Origin: Antedon mediterranea
Lineage: Eukaryota > Echinodermata > Crinoidea > Comatulida > Antedonidae
Assembly (NCBI RefSeq): GCF_964355755.1
Contig: NC_092672.1
Location: forward strand, 11,344,501 to 11,408,500
Direction of reading: 5' to 3'
DNA length: 64,000 nt
The translations under genes were made by a program, and so were the position numbers. Shown here piece by piece: positions 47,551 through 59,309 of this stretch; positions within the stretch are counted from its first letter, which is position 1, and each line of letters opens with the position of its first letter. Below the pieces are notes generated by a model. The model made no database searches. It was not told where the DNA came from and saw only the letters and a list, made by a program, of their open reading frames with translations.

Positions 47551-49782
47551 AGAGCTATGATACAAAAAGATAATGTTCCTTGAACACCCTCTACAATAAT
47601 TACAACACCCTGCCACCTCCATCATCATTTTATAAATTAGAATAGTTGGAGATTGTAACATGTTATAGGCTTCAAAGAGTATTGATAAACAAAATATATA
47701 ATTAATAGTTTCCTCTACAATTGTTAAATTATGTATTGATTTTAGATAACATACTGATAAATGATGAAATATTGAACCTAAATATTTTGGCATGCTTCTG
47801 AATCCTTGTACAATAATACTGTAACTTTCCAATACTTGTAAACATATTACTGACAGTTTAAAGTATTGTGAATGCAAATAAGCTGAGTGCCACATACAAT
47901 TACCAGTGTTAGCTCATGGCAAAATAATAAAAGTTTTCACTAAAAGCATTAGATATCTTGTTTTCTTAAGGATGCAATATATCGGCATGAGCTTTCAGTC
48001 AGAAGAGAATTTTATCTGTATTTATGCAAGGATAGGCAGGTGAATACAAAAAAAGCAATATTTTGACTGTTATGTTTATTGGTCTTGCACTAGGAATTAA
48101 GCCTAATTTTGACATTCTGTATTCCATGGATGTGCACATCTTAGGGTGGTGGAAAACAAGTTTAAACATTTTGAGTGAGTTAGTTTGTGGTCAAGCAGTT
48201 CAAGCTTCACTTGCTCCATGGTCCTGGTGGTAGCATGAGTCTTCTTGCATACGGACTATAAACCGTAGGTCCAGTGTACACATCTGGTTTATGTGTATTT
48301 TAAAGAACATAGTACATCTTTTGAGACAAGTAGTGTAGTGAGTACACACAACTACTGCTGATTGCCGTTGGTTCGTAGAGGTCTAATCTGAATTCCCAAA
48401 TTTTCCAGTAAAGTCTATAAGTACAATAAGCTTTACCTTTAAATTGAAAAATTAGTTCATTTTTTAAACAATCATGTATTGTTGAAACAATATGATTGGT
48501 CAGTTCCATCAGCTCCAAAGTTGTATTCGCTTCCCAACTATGACTCTGCTTTCTGATTTGATTAATACATTCTTGTTTACTCCACCCATCTGTGCACCAA
48601 TTTCAATAAGACTATTTCAGAAGTACACACATTTATGTTGTACTGTAATTTGATTATCTGAGTATAAATCTTTTCATATGACATACTGCTGAATATATAC
48701 TGTTGTCGTCAATTCCATTTACTAATTGATTTAGGTGTTAAAGTTGAGGAACGTTAATTTTCACATTTTATTTGCTTTGTTTCGTTCCACTACTATACTA
48801 ACTATAAGTTAAGATACTAATTTACCGGGTCAGCAATCTTACTTGTTTATTTCACACTTTCATTCTGTTTTATACAAAAAAAAGCACTTTTGAACCTGTA
48901 AAAATGAAGAAAAAAAAAATGCAATTATGTATAAGATAAAGAAAGACACTAATAAATTCATTTTTCTTTTCCCTAACCACAACAAAAGTTACAGACCAAT
49001 ATAAATAGTTAACATACACAAGAAAAACCTAGGGTGTCTCATATTTCCTTGGAGACCTTCTAATTAAACAGACAGTTCAAAAGGTGACATTTGTAAACAG
49101 CATTATATATTATTAATTTGTATTTTGGTTTGTTTTTCAGCTTTAGTCAAAAGCATCTCCTTTTCTACTTCCCTTTTTGTGGGTTCCCATTTGTTAGACA
49201 AGACACAATTAGTTAACCTATTGGGAATTCCCTTTGGTGCAATACCACTGTACTGTATTCTCTTCGTATCCTCTGTTGGTTTTCCTATTTTAATCAATTT
49301 AAATGGCTAACCAAAACTGTGCCAGAGGTTATGTACATACAAAATATTTGGGTGAAAACAATTCTTATGGTTATAATATATTTATAGTTATCATGTTGGG
49401 GTGAAAATAGCAATTGCAGCAAGGTTATGTAAATTGTAGGCGTACAGTACAGTATGTATTTAGACCTTAGGGTAGGCGAATAAACTCATAATGAGTTTAC
49501 TGGTTTTCTAGGTCTGTCTCCTCACCTTTTCTTTTATTATTTATCAAAACAAATGTGGTATATTAATAATGAGAAATGAAAAGATACTGTATGTATTTGT
49601 ATGTTTCCAAGTGTGCAACTAACTATTCTGTATTCATTGTGTTTTCAAATGTTATTTATAACCCTAGGTACCTTTATTATATTGCAATAAATCAAAATAA
49701 ACTAGTTATTTTGATCTAATCATACTACACTGAGGCTGTTAAAGAGTCGTTTACCATACCATAAAAGTTTATTGCTGATTAT
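47551..49782. other. Intronic, with possible SINE tail near 48.2-48.3 kb
   Basis: The segment 48200-48330 (CCATGGTCCTGGTGGTAGCA, then GGACTATAAACCGTAGGTCC and an AAAGAACATAGTACATCTTT ending) has the look of a SINE body. A reverse-strand open frame at 49103-49297 reads GIAPKGIPNRLTNCVLSNKW and EPTKREVEKEMLLTKAEKQT. It is protein-like but unidentified. Confidence 0.3.
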
Positions 49783-49967
49783 CAGGCCCGTAGCCAGAGG
49801 GGTTTTTATGGTTTGGGCGAACACTCTTTACAGCGAACCCCCCCTTAACCGACTGCGAACCCCCCTTCCCAACATGCCTAATACGCTCACATCATCTATG
49901 AAAATCCTCCAGTAACTCAAATATTTAGTGTCCGAACCCCTTCTTGACAGATCCTGGCTACAGCCTT
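49783..49967. mobile_element. Short element with CAGGCCCGTAGCCAG end
   Basis: The left end CAGGCCCGTAGCCAG and the right end CTGGCTACAGCCT are inverted repeats. TGATTAT before and TGGTTAT after may be a degraded target duplication. Interior GCGAACCC motifs match the 21826-22245 element in opposite orientation. Confidence 0.6.
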
Positions 49968-51426
49968 GGTTATCAAAGAATGATAGAAATGATAGAGTCT
50001 ACCTCCTTCATCTACTAATACATGATGAGAGGAAGAAAATAAAATATGTTTACAAAATGAAATACTGAATACTAAAAAATATTGTTTCCAGACCTATTAG
50101 TATTATTACCTTTATCAGAGATTTAAACAAAAAATAAAATCAACATCTGATGTTTTCTGTGAATGACTAATTTAATATCAATATTATCTTTTTTAGTAAT
50201 TAACGAACTTGAATTTAGCCTATATAACTTAGTAACATATATGATCATTACAGTAGATGTACGTATTTTTTCCGATACCTGGACCAGATGGTTTGGAAAT
50301 TAATAGGTAAACAATTAATACTAATAAAACAATACATCAACTACTAATCATGAATAGACCTACATTTCAAAACAATACATCTTTAGTTCTATGTTAAAAG
50401 GAACTAGTTCTTATTCTGTAGGAAATTTCAACATATTATTCAGAAAGTATACTAGGACATAAGATGAATGGATGAAAAGTATGACTTAGCTGGACCTTTT
50501 AGAAATGTAACTGAAATAAATAATTACGAGTCAAATTACAACAGAAAATTGTTGTAGGAATGATAAATTTTACTTGTTATACTTTTGACTAGTAAATGCT
50601 AATATGGTTAAAATATTTCATATAGTTTGATTGATGTACTCAAACACAATATTAATCTCTGTATGAAACACATCTAATGAGAATATTAATGTAAGACTAC
50701 AGAAGAGCTAAAATGATACAGTAATAGTAATATTGAATTTAGTTAGTACTAAACTTTATTTAAACTTTCCAAAACACACAATTAACATTTATTTAAAAAT
50801 AATTGTAATTGAAAGAAAAACAAGTGCAAGTCAATGTGTTTCTGGATAAATTTATTGTTTTTTTCTTTTTAAGTGAAATCATAGTGTTGTTAATTTTTTT
50901 AGCCAAAAGTGAACAACTTTATTAAAACTACAATGAAATGCTTTGTTTGATTTGATTTCGTTTTTCTTTTCTTTTTTTGCATATTTTGGGAGACTACATT
51001 TGTAAGAAACCAACTTGGAATATTTGTAGTAAAAAAGAAATAGAAGAACTGTCAGTCATCTTAAAAACATTAGTTGCGAAACAATATCCACTTAAAATGA
51101 CTATGACTTTTAAATGACTCATTGTAAGCACTGAAGAATCGTACGCTTATTATTGATGATGTTAAAATGAAGTATCTTCTTTCTAATTTGCTCTAAATTG
51201 ACCACTTTTCTTGCCAGATTTAGATAATTACAACTAAATAAGTCCTGCTTTCCACAATTTCTGATGAATTTGAAGACATTTCTCAGATAAATTACTCAGC
51301 TGTTTTTCCCCTTATAATTGCATTGCATTCAATACAAACTGCACTGAATATATTATACCGTTGATAGCATTAGTTTTTTTTTTAAAATGACACATTGAAG
51401 TAAATAGTACTCACTATTTTTTTTAA
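49968..51426. other. Intronic, nothing recognised
   Basis: AT-rich sequence without identifiable genes or elements. Confidence 0.5.
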
Positions 51427-52106
51427 AGAGCCTGTTTCTATGAAGCAGAAAATACGGTTTTGAATACCGTTCTTTTCAAGAACGGTTTTTTCTTGCCAGC
51501 AGAAATGGGTCTCCAAAAAAAACCCTAATTAATTCCGGTCTCGATCGCAAAGGAACCGTTCTGAAACCGGTTTCTGTGGAGAAATTTTTAGCTGCAACAC
51601 AATCGCGGTCTCAATTTGACCCCAAAAATTGAACTCTGCTGCACTGGGACGATTGTGGTTAACTCGCAGTCAAAACCCGCGCGATAGGACCTAGCTTAGT
51701 CATTTTTATTTCTGTAGATAGTGAATATTTTATTTAACTAAAAAATGTGGACCGGTGCCATTACGAGGTTCGTAATAAATATGTATGGGGAAGAAAGATG
51801 AGTGGGGGCTAGCCGGGAGCCGGAAGAAAGACTCGCATGCTTATAAATTAAAAATATTGTAAAGCGTGTGAAAGCTAGACGAGTTCAACTTGACAATATC
51901 GAAGGGTGTGACGTACCTATACTTTAACCAAGGACCACAATAGCGTTTCAGGCAATAATGACATGATTACCTGCCCCTTCTATGACGAAATGGATGAAAT
52001 TCTTGGGGATCGCGCTATGCGAAAAAAAGTAAACATGACATTGATCCAATCGCGCTTCCGCCTAACGAATTGCATTGTGGTATATAATAACGTCATTCAT
52101 AATTAA
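51427..52106 (+). mobile_element. PIF/Harbinger-like element with Myb/SANT relic, copy 2
   Basis: The left end is GAGCCTGTTTCTATGAAGCA. A hairpin of AATACCGTTCTTTTCAAGAA closes with GCCAGCAGAAATGGG. From 51530 it parallels the 12755-13476 element. The right terminus is lost near ATAACGTCATTCATAA. Confidence 0.65.
51781..51895 (+). pseudogene. Decayed Myb/SANT-like domain
   Basis: The DNA aligns with the relic at 13048-13160 (GGGGGCTAGCCGGGAGCCGG then AAGAAAGACTCGCATG), with stops and shifts. It would decode to a GGLAGSRKKT-like segment. Confidence 0.45.
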
Positions 52107-52568
52107 TAATGTATTAACAATTAATCTTAAAATGTATATTATTTATGTTACCTTATAATGGCTATGGATAAAATGTTCAAAATGAAAAAGTAAATTTAAC
52201 ATCAATGATTTATTACAAACAATTATAAACAACAGATGAGTAAGAATAAAATGCATGAAAAATGCTATATATATATTATGCAGTTGAAAATGAACTAGTT
52301 CTGTTTAACGGAGATGCATTTTTTCATACACGTTTAGTTCTAGATTATTGGCTCTTGTAAAATGCTCTCTGCCATCAGCAGAAATTTGTAGAACTCTAAC
52401 AAATGAAACTGATTCTGTCATGATAAATTTAAAAAAAGCTTTTGAATGACTTGATTTTGTTTCTAATAAAATAATATAAATATTGCAAATGCAAAAAGAC
52501 AGTTATTGTGTCATTGTTATTGTGGTGCAGATCAGAAGAAAATCTAGATAATTTGGATGGTGTCCTTA

Positions 52569-53311
52569 AAGCCTGTTTTCCTGTCGACGTTATTCGACGC
52601 TATCGTTAACAATAATCGGCGATTTTCTACGTAAACATTGAAATTTTAATGATTTACAGGAAAAAGTACTTTTTTAACTAAGGAGGAAGATACAAAACGT
52701 CAGCGATTTACAGGAAAAGGTGTAATATTCGACGGTAATCGACGCTACAATTCGCAATGAGTTGAATCCAGTTCAACTCTAGCGATATCGCAACGCTAAA
52801 ACGTAAGAACTGACCAATCATCTTGGCGATACAGCATATGACGTCACGTAATTGATGGAAAATTCTGCTGACTACATTTATTTTTGTTGCATCGCGGCGC
52901 GGTCAAAGCTAGGCCTAGCCTTGCCAAAGTGGCTATAAAATGAAGTTCCGGAAAGTAGGTGTGGGGATATTAGGTAGGTCTAAGTATTCTGCCTAGTCCA
53001 AAATGCTATTTGGGCTAGGATAGGCCTACTGAGAACGAAGAACCATCACTATAGAGATATTAGTATGCCTAGGCCCACGTCTCCTACACTGTGAGCCTAC
53101 TGCTAGAGGCAGGGGAGTCCTCTATTCAGTTTTGCGCGTTACGACGACGTCGAGAAAGAAGACAGGAGTTTCAACTCTAACGTTCAAGGCTAGAAATCAA
53201 ATGTTCGCGCTATCGTTAACATTTCAACTTGATAGTTTTCAAACGATCGTCGTTGAACTTTTAACGATTAACGATGATAGCGTTGACTAACGTCGACAGG
53301 AAAACAGGCTT
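52569..53311. mobile_element. TIR element with AAGCCTGTTTTCCTGTCGAC ends, TA target
   Basis: A 25-bp terminal inverted repeat (AAGCCTGTTTTCCTGTCGAC, then GTTA) is flanked by TA on both sides (52567-52568 and 53312-53313). Subterminal CGCTATCGTTAAC and AACGATAGCG-like motifs are repeated. The interior is relatively GC-rich with TAGGCCTAC patches. The TA target suggests Tc1/mariner-like or a similar group, without a transposase. It inserted exactly in the stop codon of the adjoining reverse-strand ORF. Confidence 0.75.
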
Positions 53312-53574
53312 TAGGGAATCGGTAGACCTGGTGCCATGATCCTTAGAGGAGAAGTATGATGTTTAAAAGTGTACCATGGACAACGATTTTTGGAATGATG
53401 CAAATGAACATCAACATCATTTTGTTCTAGGACGGTAGAGAGAAGGGTGAACACTACTGTAAATAGTCCAAATATAGTCCCGATAATGAATAGAATGGTG
53501 TATACTGGGCTCATAATGCATGATGACTGTATTGTATAGTTTACAGTGTCTCCCTCCTTACTGTCGCGAAACAA
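53312..53574 (-). CDS. Possible last exon of an unidentified membrane protein
   Basis: A reverse-strand frame reads about FRDSKEGDTVNYTIQSSC, then a hydrophobic stretch SPVYTILFIIGTIFGLFTVV (a likely membrane helix). A polar tail with two His pairs, CPWYTFKHHTS and APGLPIP follows before TAA. NYT is a potential glycosylation site. It is open for 87 codons, preceded in frame by a stop, and has no clear acceptor (GACCTAGGCAG lies out of the expected context). The stop codon overlaps the TA target of the neighbouring transposon but was also present before insertion. No family is recognised. It would be a nested antisense gene or a pseudogene fragment. Confidence 0.3.
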
Positions 53575-55784
53575 AGTTCGTTAATTCTGCCTAGGTCTCC
53601 TCTCATTTGTGTTTAGTTTATTTTTTTAGCCACAGAAATTGGCAAATTCATAGTTGGTAGCTGGAGAAAGTATTTGATTTAATTAATAAGTATTTTTTTA
53701 TTTTCATTGAACATTGAATTTATTTATTAATTCATTAATATTATTTAGTTAAGTTTTAGTGTTATGCAACATTTATATGACCTTAGTGACCTCTGTTAAC
53801 ATTAGAACTGTATACCTATACTTTTATGATCTAAGATTGAATTAATTCATCCATCATAATTCACAGTGTGAACAGAGTGTCAACATCACTAATCTAAATA
53901 TATTGAGGCTGTTAACCTTTAAGAATGAATAATTAAATGTACATCAACAACATTTCATGCAGATTACTATTTTACCTAACTTTTTAGTTTAAAATCAATA
54001 TGTACATAAAGACAAATATTTTTATAATATCAATCAAATCAATGTTTTTATTTGAAATTATTTTTACCTATTACTATGTATATATGATAATATGTTTAGA
54101 TAATCCAATAAACGCCATCAAAACATAAAATCATAACTTTCCTCTCAACAGAGTAAAGTTTTATACTTAGTACATCTATTGGTTTTTGTACGATACGAAT
54201 AAGAAGAAAATATTTTATTTAATTTTTTTTTTAGTCTAGGGTAATTCACAAGTTTATTTTCTTATTCTGGTCATTTTGTTTAGGGATCTAAGCTTAGAAT
54301 CTTGAAAATAGGTAGGTCAGGTGAATTTAAACCAAAGGGAATAAGAACAATATCATTGACAATATATGATATTCCTAATCCTATAATACCTTTTCAATTT
54401 GGAGACAAAATTTTGTCACTAGAGAATCGTGGGCCTGTCAATCTCACTAAAATCTCACACTCTGTGACATTCTATCGACGCTTCTAATTGTCAGTTTGTT
54501 TTATCTTACCTAAACTGTCTGTCGGAATATTTTGAAATAACATCAGCCATAAATGTGTACATATTTGTCCATAAAATGGTTAAGCTAATTCAATATTTAG
54601 ATTTAAAGATGTGCAAACAAGAATTTGCACAAAAGACAAACACAACTCGTTGAACCGAGTTGTATAAAAAGAAACTCGATAATGGCAAGCCATTAGGCTT
54701 GCTATATCTGTACAAGTTAACTGTCTAATTATTAGTTAATATACAATTCTAGGCCAGCATCTCTAACAATAGTCAATGCAAACTGTGTGTTTCAACTCTC
54801 TTGTGGTATCCAAGTAAAGATTTCTATCCAACTTCTACAGTATTGTGTTACCAACAATTGGTTAACATGTATTTACCCAGCTGCTATTCAAACAGTCCAA
54901 AAGAAAAAATCGTGAATAATAATATACAGAATTGAATTGATTGTCGCAAATATGAATAACAGAATCCTTGGTAAATACGACCGGTACTTCTAATATGTAC
55001 AAATCTTGACCTCATATGACCTAACCGATAAAGCCTCGACGTCGTTCTTCGTTAAGGTGAAATCATCGCTGGCATGTACTTAGTTTGCGAGTTAAGGTAT
55101 AAATTATATTTTATTATCAACCAGTTAGATGTGAGATAGCTGTGCATGTTTTACTTTAAACCTTTATGGAGTGTGGCTTGGAATAAATAATGAAAGCAGA
55201 TCTTGGAGAAAAAAAACTCTTTAAATATTGATCTATAATAATAAGACACAGTGCGCTTATAAGAATTATTAATCGCCTATTAAAAGAATGGTTTTGACAG
55301 GTAATGCCCGTAGGCCTTGTCAAATGCCATCCAACTCAACTTTAGATATTTTTACATAAATCATCATTTGAGAAATATAATGTGGTTGTGTATCGGTTCA
55401 TGCTAATTGGCTACTTTTTATCTTTATTAATGTCATCTTGTATCATGATTTGAATCAGAATCGAAAGCAATAACGTATACTTCAACGCTTTAATCACTAA
55501 CTACGTGTTTTCTTATTCTGAAATTCTTTAAGTCTTCATCTAATAGTAAATTAATGTTGACTTATGTCAGACTTCATCATGAATTCATTGCTATGGCAAC
55601 TATATTATAAATCATTCACACACTAAGAAATTATTAACTGTAAATAATATCATTATTATGGTTGCATAAGGTTAACTAATTCACTGATTTAAAAATCAGG
55701 CAAAATTTGTTTACATCAAATGTAAAGGTCAATCCAATTTTAAATACAAAACATTCAGTATAGTATAGCTGTAGTTGCTTGGTT
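53575..55784. other. Intronic, with one doubtful ORF
   Basis: At 54283-54487, after an acceptor-like TTTTGTTTAG, a + strand frame reads LRILKIGRSGEFKPKGIRTI, IPFQFGDKILSLENRGPV and ends YRRF. The GDKILSLEN part faintly recalls PDZ domains, too weakly to call. The rest is AT-rich. Confidence 0.3.
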
Positions 55785-56030
55785 TATGGTTGATTGGAAG
55801 TTGGTAATGACAGTTGTTTCTGATTGGTCAGAAGTGCATTATCTTGTGACCATGAATTCTATGATGATTGAATTCACACAGACACTATACCCTACCATCA
55901 TTTTACTACTATATATTATATTGTTTAATACTTATTGTTTGTTTTAGTTGGTGATGGAAGTTGTTTCTGATTTGTCAGAAGTGCATTATTTTGGTCAATG
56001 GATTCTTGGATGATTTCACATTCATTTTTT
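55785..56030 (+). repeat. Two-copy diverged tandem duplication
   Basis: AGTTGTTTCTGATTGGTCAG then AAGTGCATTAT (55812-55842) recurs as AGTTGTTTCTGATTTGTCAG (55961-55991). Flanking similarity extends the repeat to about 80 bp. Confidence 0.7.
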
Positions 56031-56199
56031 ATTTCAGATAAATATCCATTACAGAGAGAACATACTTTACATAACAGAAACAAATTGATTCTCAGACTTA
56101 AAATAAAACTAATAAATGATTTTACCATGTGCTACTGTTTTTACTATTGTGGGGCCTCAATAATGTCATATACTGTAGGTTCAAATAAAACTATTATTA

Positions 56200-56200
<1 letters not shown>

Positions 56201-56243
<43 letters not shown>

Positions 56244-56255
56244 TATTATATTTGT
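56201..56255 (+). repeat. (TTA)n microsatellite
   Basis: About 15 TTA units with two interruptions. Confidence 0.9.
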
Positions 56256-56358
56256 TATTACTGTAGTACTCTTTATTGCAAAACAATAGTAGCTAACAAA
56301 TTTACTACTGACATCATTGATTAAAGCCACATTAGGAATTAAAGAAGAAGGAGTTATA

Positions 56359-56893
56359 GGGTCTGTTTCTGCTGCATAACGCAATTTAACCGGTTATTTT
56401 AAAATAGATTAAAAATAGATAACAATAACAAGACCGCGTTTCTGCTCAATTTGTGCTCCGAAATAACCGGTTAAATCTATGGGTGGTCATCGAGCAAAAC
56501 GTCATCATTACCCAAAATGCAATACACTCAGACGGAAGTAGAAGTTGGCTGTTTGTTTACATCGACGTCGTGAGTGCACACGTGTGTATTATATTGCCGA
56601 ACATCTCACTCAAACTTGTTAAAAAAATAAAATGTTGTCTCCAGGTCTACAAGTTTTGTTTTTTGTAAAGCCTACTTACATCGCTAATAAAATTAATTCT
56701 CATGGCGCCTTCAAGAACATGATGGGGAGGGTCGTGCAGCGCCCGATCGCCTAAACTAGGATAATTTTTATATAGATTTAACCGGTTATTTCGGAGCACA
56801 AATTGAGCAGAAACGCGGTCTTGTTATTGTTATCTATTTTTAATCCATTTTAAAATAACCGGTTAAATTGCGTTATGCAGCAGAAACAGACCC
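56359..56893. mobile_element. Foldback element, 122-bp arms, AACCGGTT variant (PIF/Harbinger-like)
   Basis: The arms 56359-56480 and 56772-56893 are inverted copies with a single mismatch. They start GGGTCTGTTTCTGCTGCATA. Each arm contains two AACCGGTT palindromes in a TTAACCGGTTATTTT or AAATAACCGGTTAAAT context, and an inner GCGTTTCTGCTCAA. ATA flanks both sides (56356-56358 and 56894-56896). The 290-bp loop holds CATTACCCAAAATGCAATAC, the inverse of a motif shared by sister elements. The near-perfect arms indicate recent insertion or gene conversion. Confidence 0.9.
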
Positions 56894-59309
56894 ATACAGT
56901 GCTTACAACTAATGTAATTATAGATTTAACTGATCCACTAATGTTAAGTAATATGATTGTCCTTTAATGTTATTGTACTTTGCAACAATTAAACTTTTGT
57001 TTAAAAAATATCTTTCTAAATACATACTTTATTACTGTATTAACAATTCCTTTGAGGTAGTGTTCGTATGAATTACGTAGTTATGATTTGATAATTGGGC
57101 TTTATGATACTGAATGGGTTTATGTTTCATTTGAACATATTCCAGCTTTTGTTTAACAAAGCTGTTTAATTGAGTGCATAGCTAAATGAGAATGAAATAT
57201 TTAAAATAGATATTTATGCCTTTGTAGCATTCATAAAAATGGGCTAAGTAGTTAGGCTTGGTAGATGAGGTTTTAATTGTTGCGTTGTTATCACATTTAG
57301 ATATTTAACTAATTACAGTATTGAACATTAGCCTTGAACCTTCTAATTGGACATTGTTTTTCTGGGGTAGAGTAATCTTTTATTATTGGTATCATTAGAA
57401 TTTAAATTTTCATTGCAAGAAATGTCTAAAAACAAAGACAATTTAATATGAATAATTGATCTTTGTTTATCAGTGATCAAATATAATAAAAATTTAAAAC
57501 ATTACCATATAAGCATAATCCCCAATTCCATATCCCATATAGAGCCCTCCTGGGACTATACTCAGTAATTAATAAATATCAAATAGACATTTATTTGATT
57601 GATTGGATTTGATCAATCACCAAATTTGATTACAAAATATTGTCCATGTTTATGAATATATTAAATATTCACTTTTGCAAATAAACGGAACAAATTTACA
57701 GTGCTTGCCATTTGTCTATTGTCATAGACTTCAGGACTGAAACTGTATCGCATTCATTTGTTGCATAAGTTTCTTCTTTATTCATTTATTACAACAAGCA
57801 AACAAAAATTGTTCATGTCTTAAGTGCTGTATTGAACAGTTTGAAAATTAATCACGAAAACATAACATGGGTCAATGTTGAACGTGATCCTGGCCAGGAA
57901 ATTGTGTCTTTGAGTGGTTAGATGAGGTATCACATTCAAACTAGTAATCATTTTGCCATTTTCAAAAAAACTTATGCAAATATTAATAAGATCTTGAGTT
58001 GGTAATCTGATATACTTTAAGACAACCTCAAGCCAGTGGTAAATAGAGAACAGTATTAATTCTGTCAGTCTACATACTAGCAAGTAAACATAGTGTTCTT
58101 GCATCACCTGGTTAAATAAAAAAGCTTAACGATACCCGCTACTGACAATGACTGTTCACGCATACGTGATGCTGCCGCGCATTTACAGCCACTCATTGGC
58201 TATGTCTTGAACACACCAGTTGTCTTGAATTTCATGTAAGTGCGAGAAAAGCAATATGACAGGATCAGTTATTTTGTTATCCATTAGCAAAAAGTAAAGA
58301 AATCAAATCTTGGCCTAACACAGCGTTTGTCGTTATTAATGGCTGTAATGCCTGGGACTACTTTAATAGCAGGGACTACTTTTTAATGGCCAGAGTAATT
58401 TAAAATTGTTGAACTACTTTACTACATTAATATGATCTGAGATTGTATAGATCTAAAAACTAATAAAATGAATTCTATGTGAAACCCTATAATTTAGCAT
58501 TCAAAGTAATGTACACACACAACCATCAAATATGTAGTAAATATACATGAAGACGTTTGATTATTCTGATGCCATTTAAATGTTAAATGTAACCATGAAT
58601 TTAATACCATTTGCATTTGAAGATATAATATGTATTAGTTATATTTTGGATATTTTAAAAGAGTCACTCAGAATTATTATAAAAAGATGTTATTTTGTAC
58701 AAATTTATTTTGTACAAATTTATTTTGTACTTTCTTATACTAATTCTTACAAATCTGTTTGTTTTGATTAAAATTAGTCATGCAGTATGCTTGAGGATTT
58801 CTTTAATTAATCTTTCGATGATTACCGTATGTATGCTATCTCCTCAATTATGTGAGGTTTCACATGCCATTGTGTCTTGTATTTATCCAGTGGACACAAA
58901 AGTGGTCTTTAAAAAGATGACCTGTAAACACAACCAGGAGAATTCCTTGAATTGTCGCCAACAAATTGGAATGTTGAACATGGTTTAAATAATACCACAG
59001 AAATACTTATAAAGTTATATGGAATGGTGTACATGCAATTGTCATTAATGACCAGTGCCTGAAAAATCTAGAAGAATAATTTTCATGGAAACATTACAAA
59101 TAGGACTGCACTATCGCAAATGAAGTGTATTTACAGTAGCTACGGATGATTGCTAACCGCCTAAACCCAGGGGTTGTAGAGCTTAAGAGGCCCTAGTACA
59201 TGACCAGCCCCCATGCAACTACCCATCGTTGGAGGGCCTTTAGACTACTGCTATACATGCAATACCGTATGCGTTAAGCCATGTGTGTAGTGATTAGCTC
59301 TACATCACT
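56894..59309. other. Intronic, nothing recognised
   Basis: AT-rich. A 15-bp triplication at 58690-58730 is the only structure seen, and the short ORFs around 57.8 and 58.7 kb are not protein-like. Confidence 0.5.
58690..58730 (+). repeat. Triplicated TTATTTTGTACAAAT unit
   Basis: Three consecutive copies with a 15-bp period; the last is partial. Confidence 0.8.

Noticed and set aside
47509-47895. 128-codon reverse-strand ORF
   Set aside because: No recognisable domain, begins inside a dispersed repeat, and the amino-acid composition looks like translated AT-rich DNA.
55998-56324. 108-codon ORF with a poly-Leu stretch
   Set aside because: The Leu run is the (TTA)n microsatellite, and the remainder overlaps a tandem duplication.
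58695-58988. 97-codon ORF with several cysteines
   Set aside because: Considered as a possible Cys-rich Eph exon 4, but the Cys spacing and flanking splice sites do not fit.
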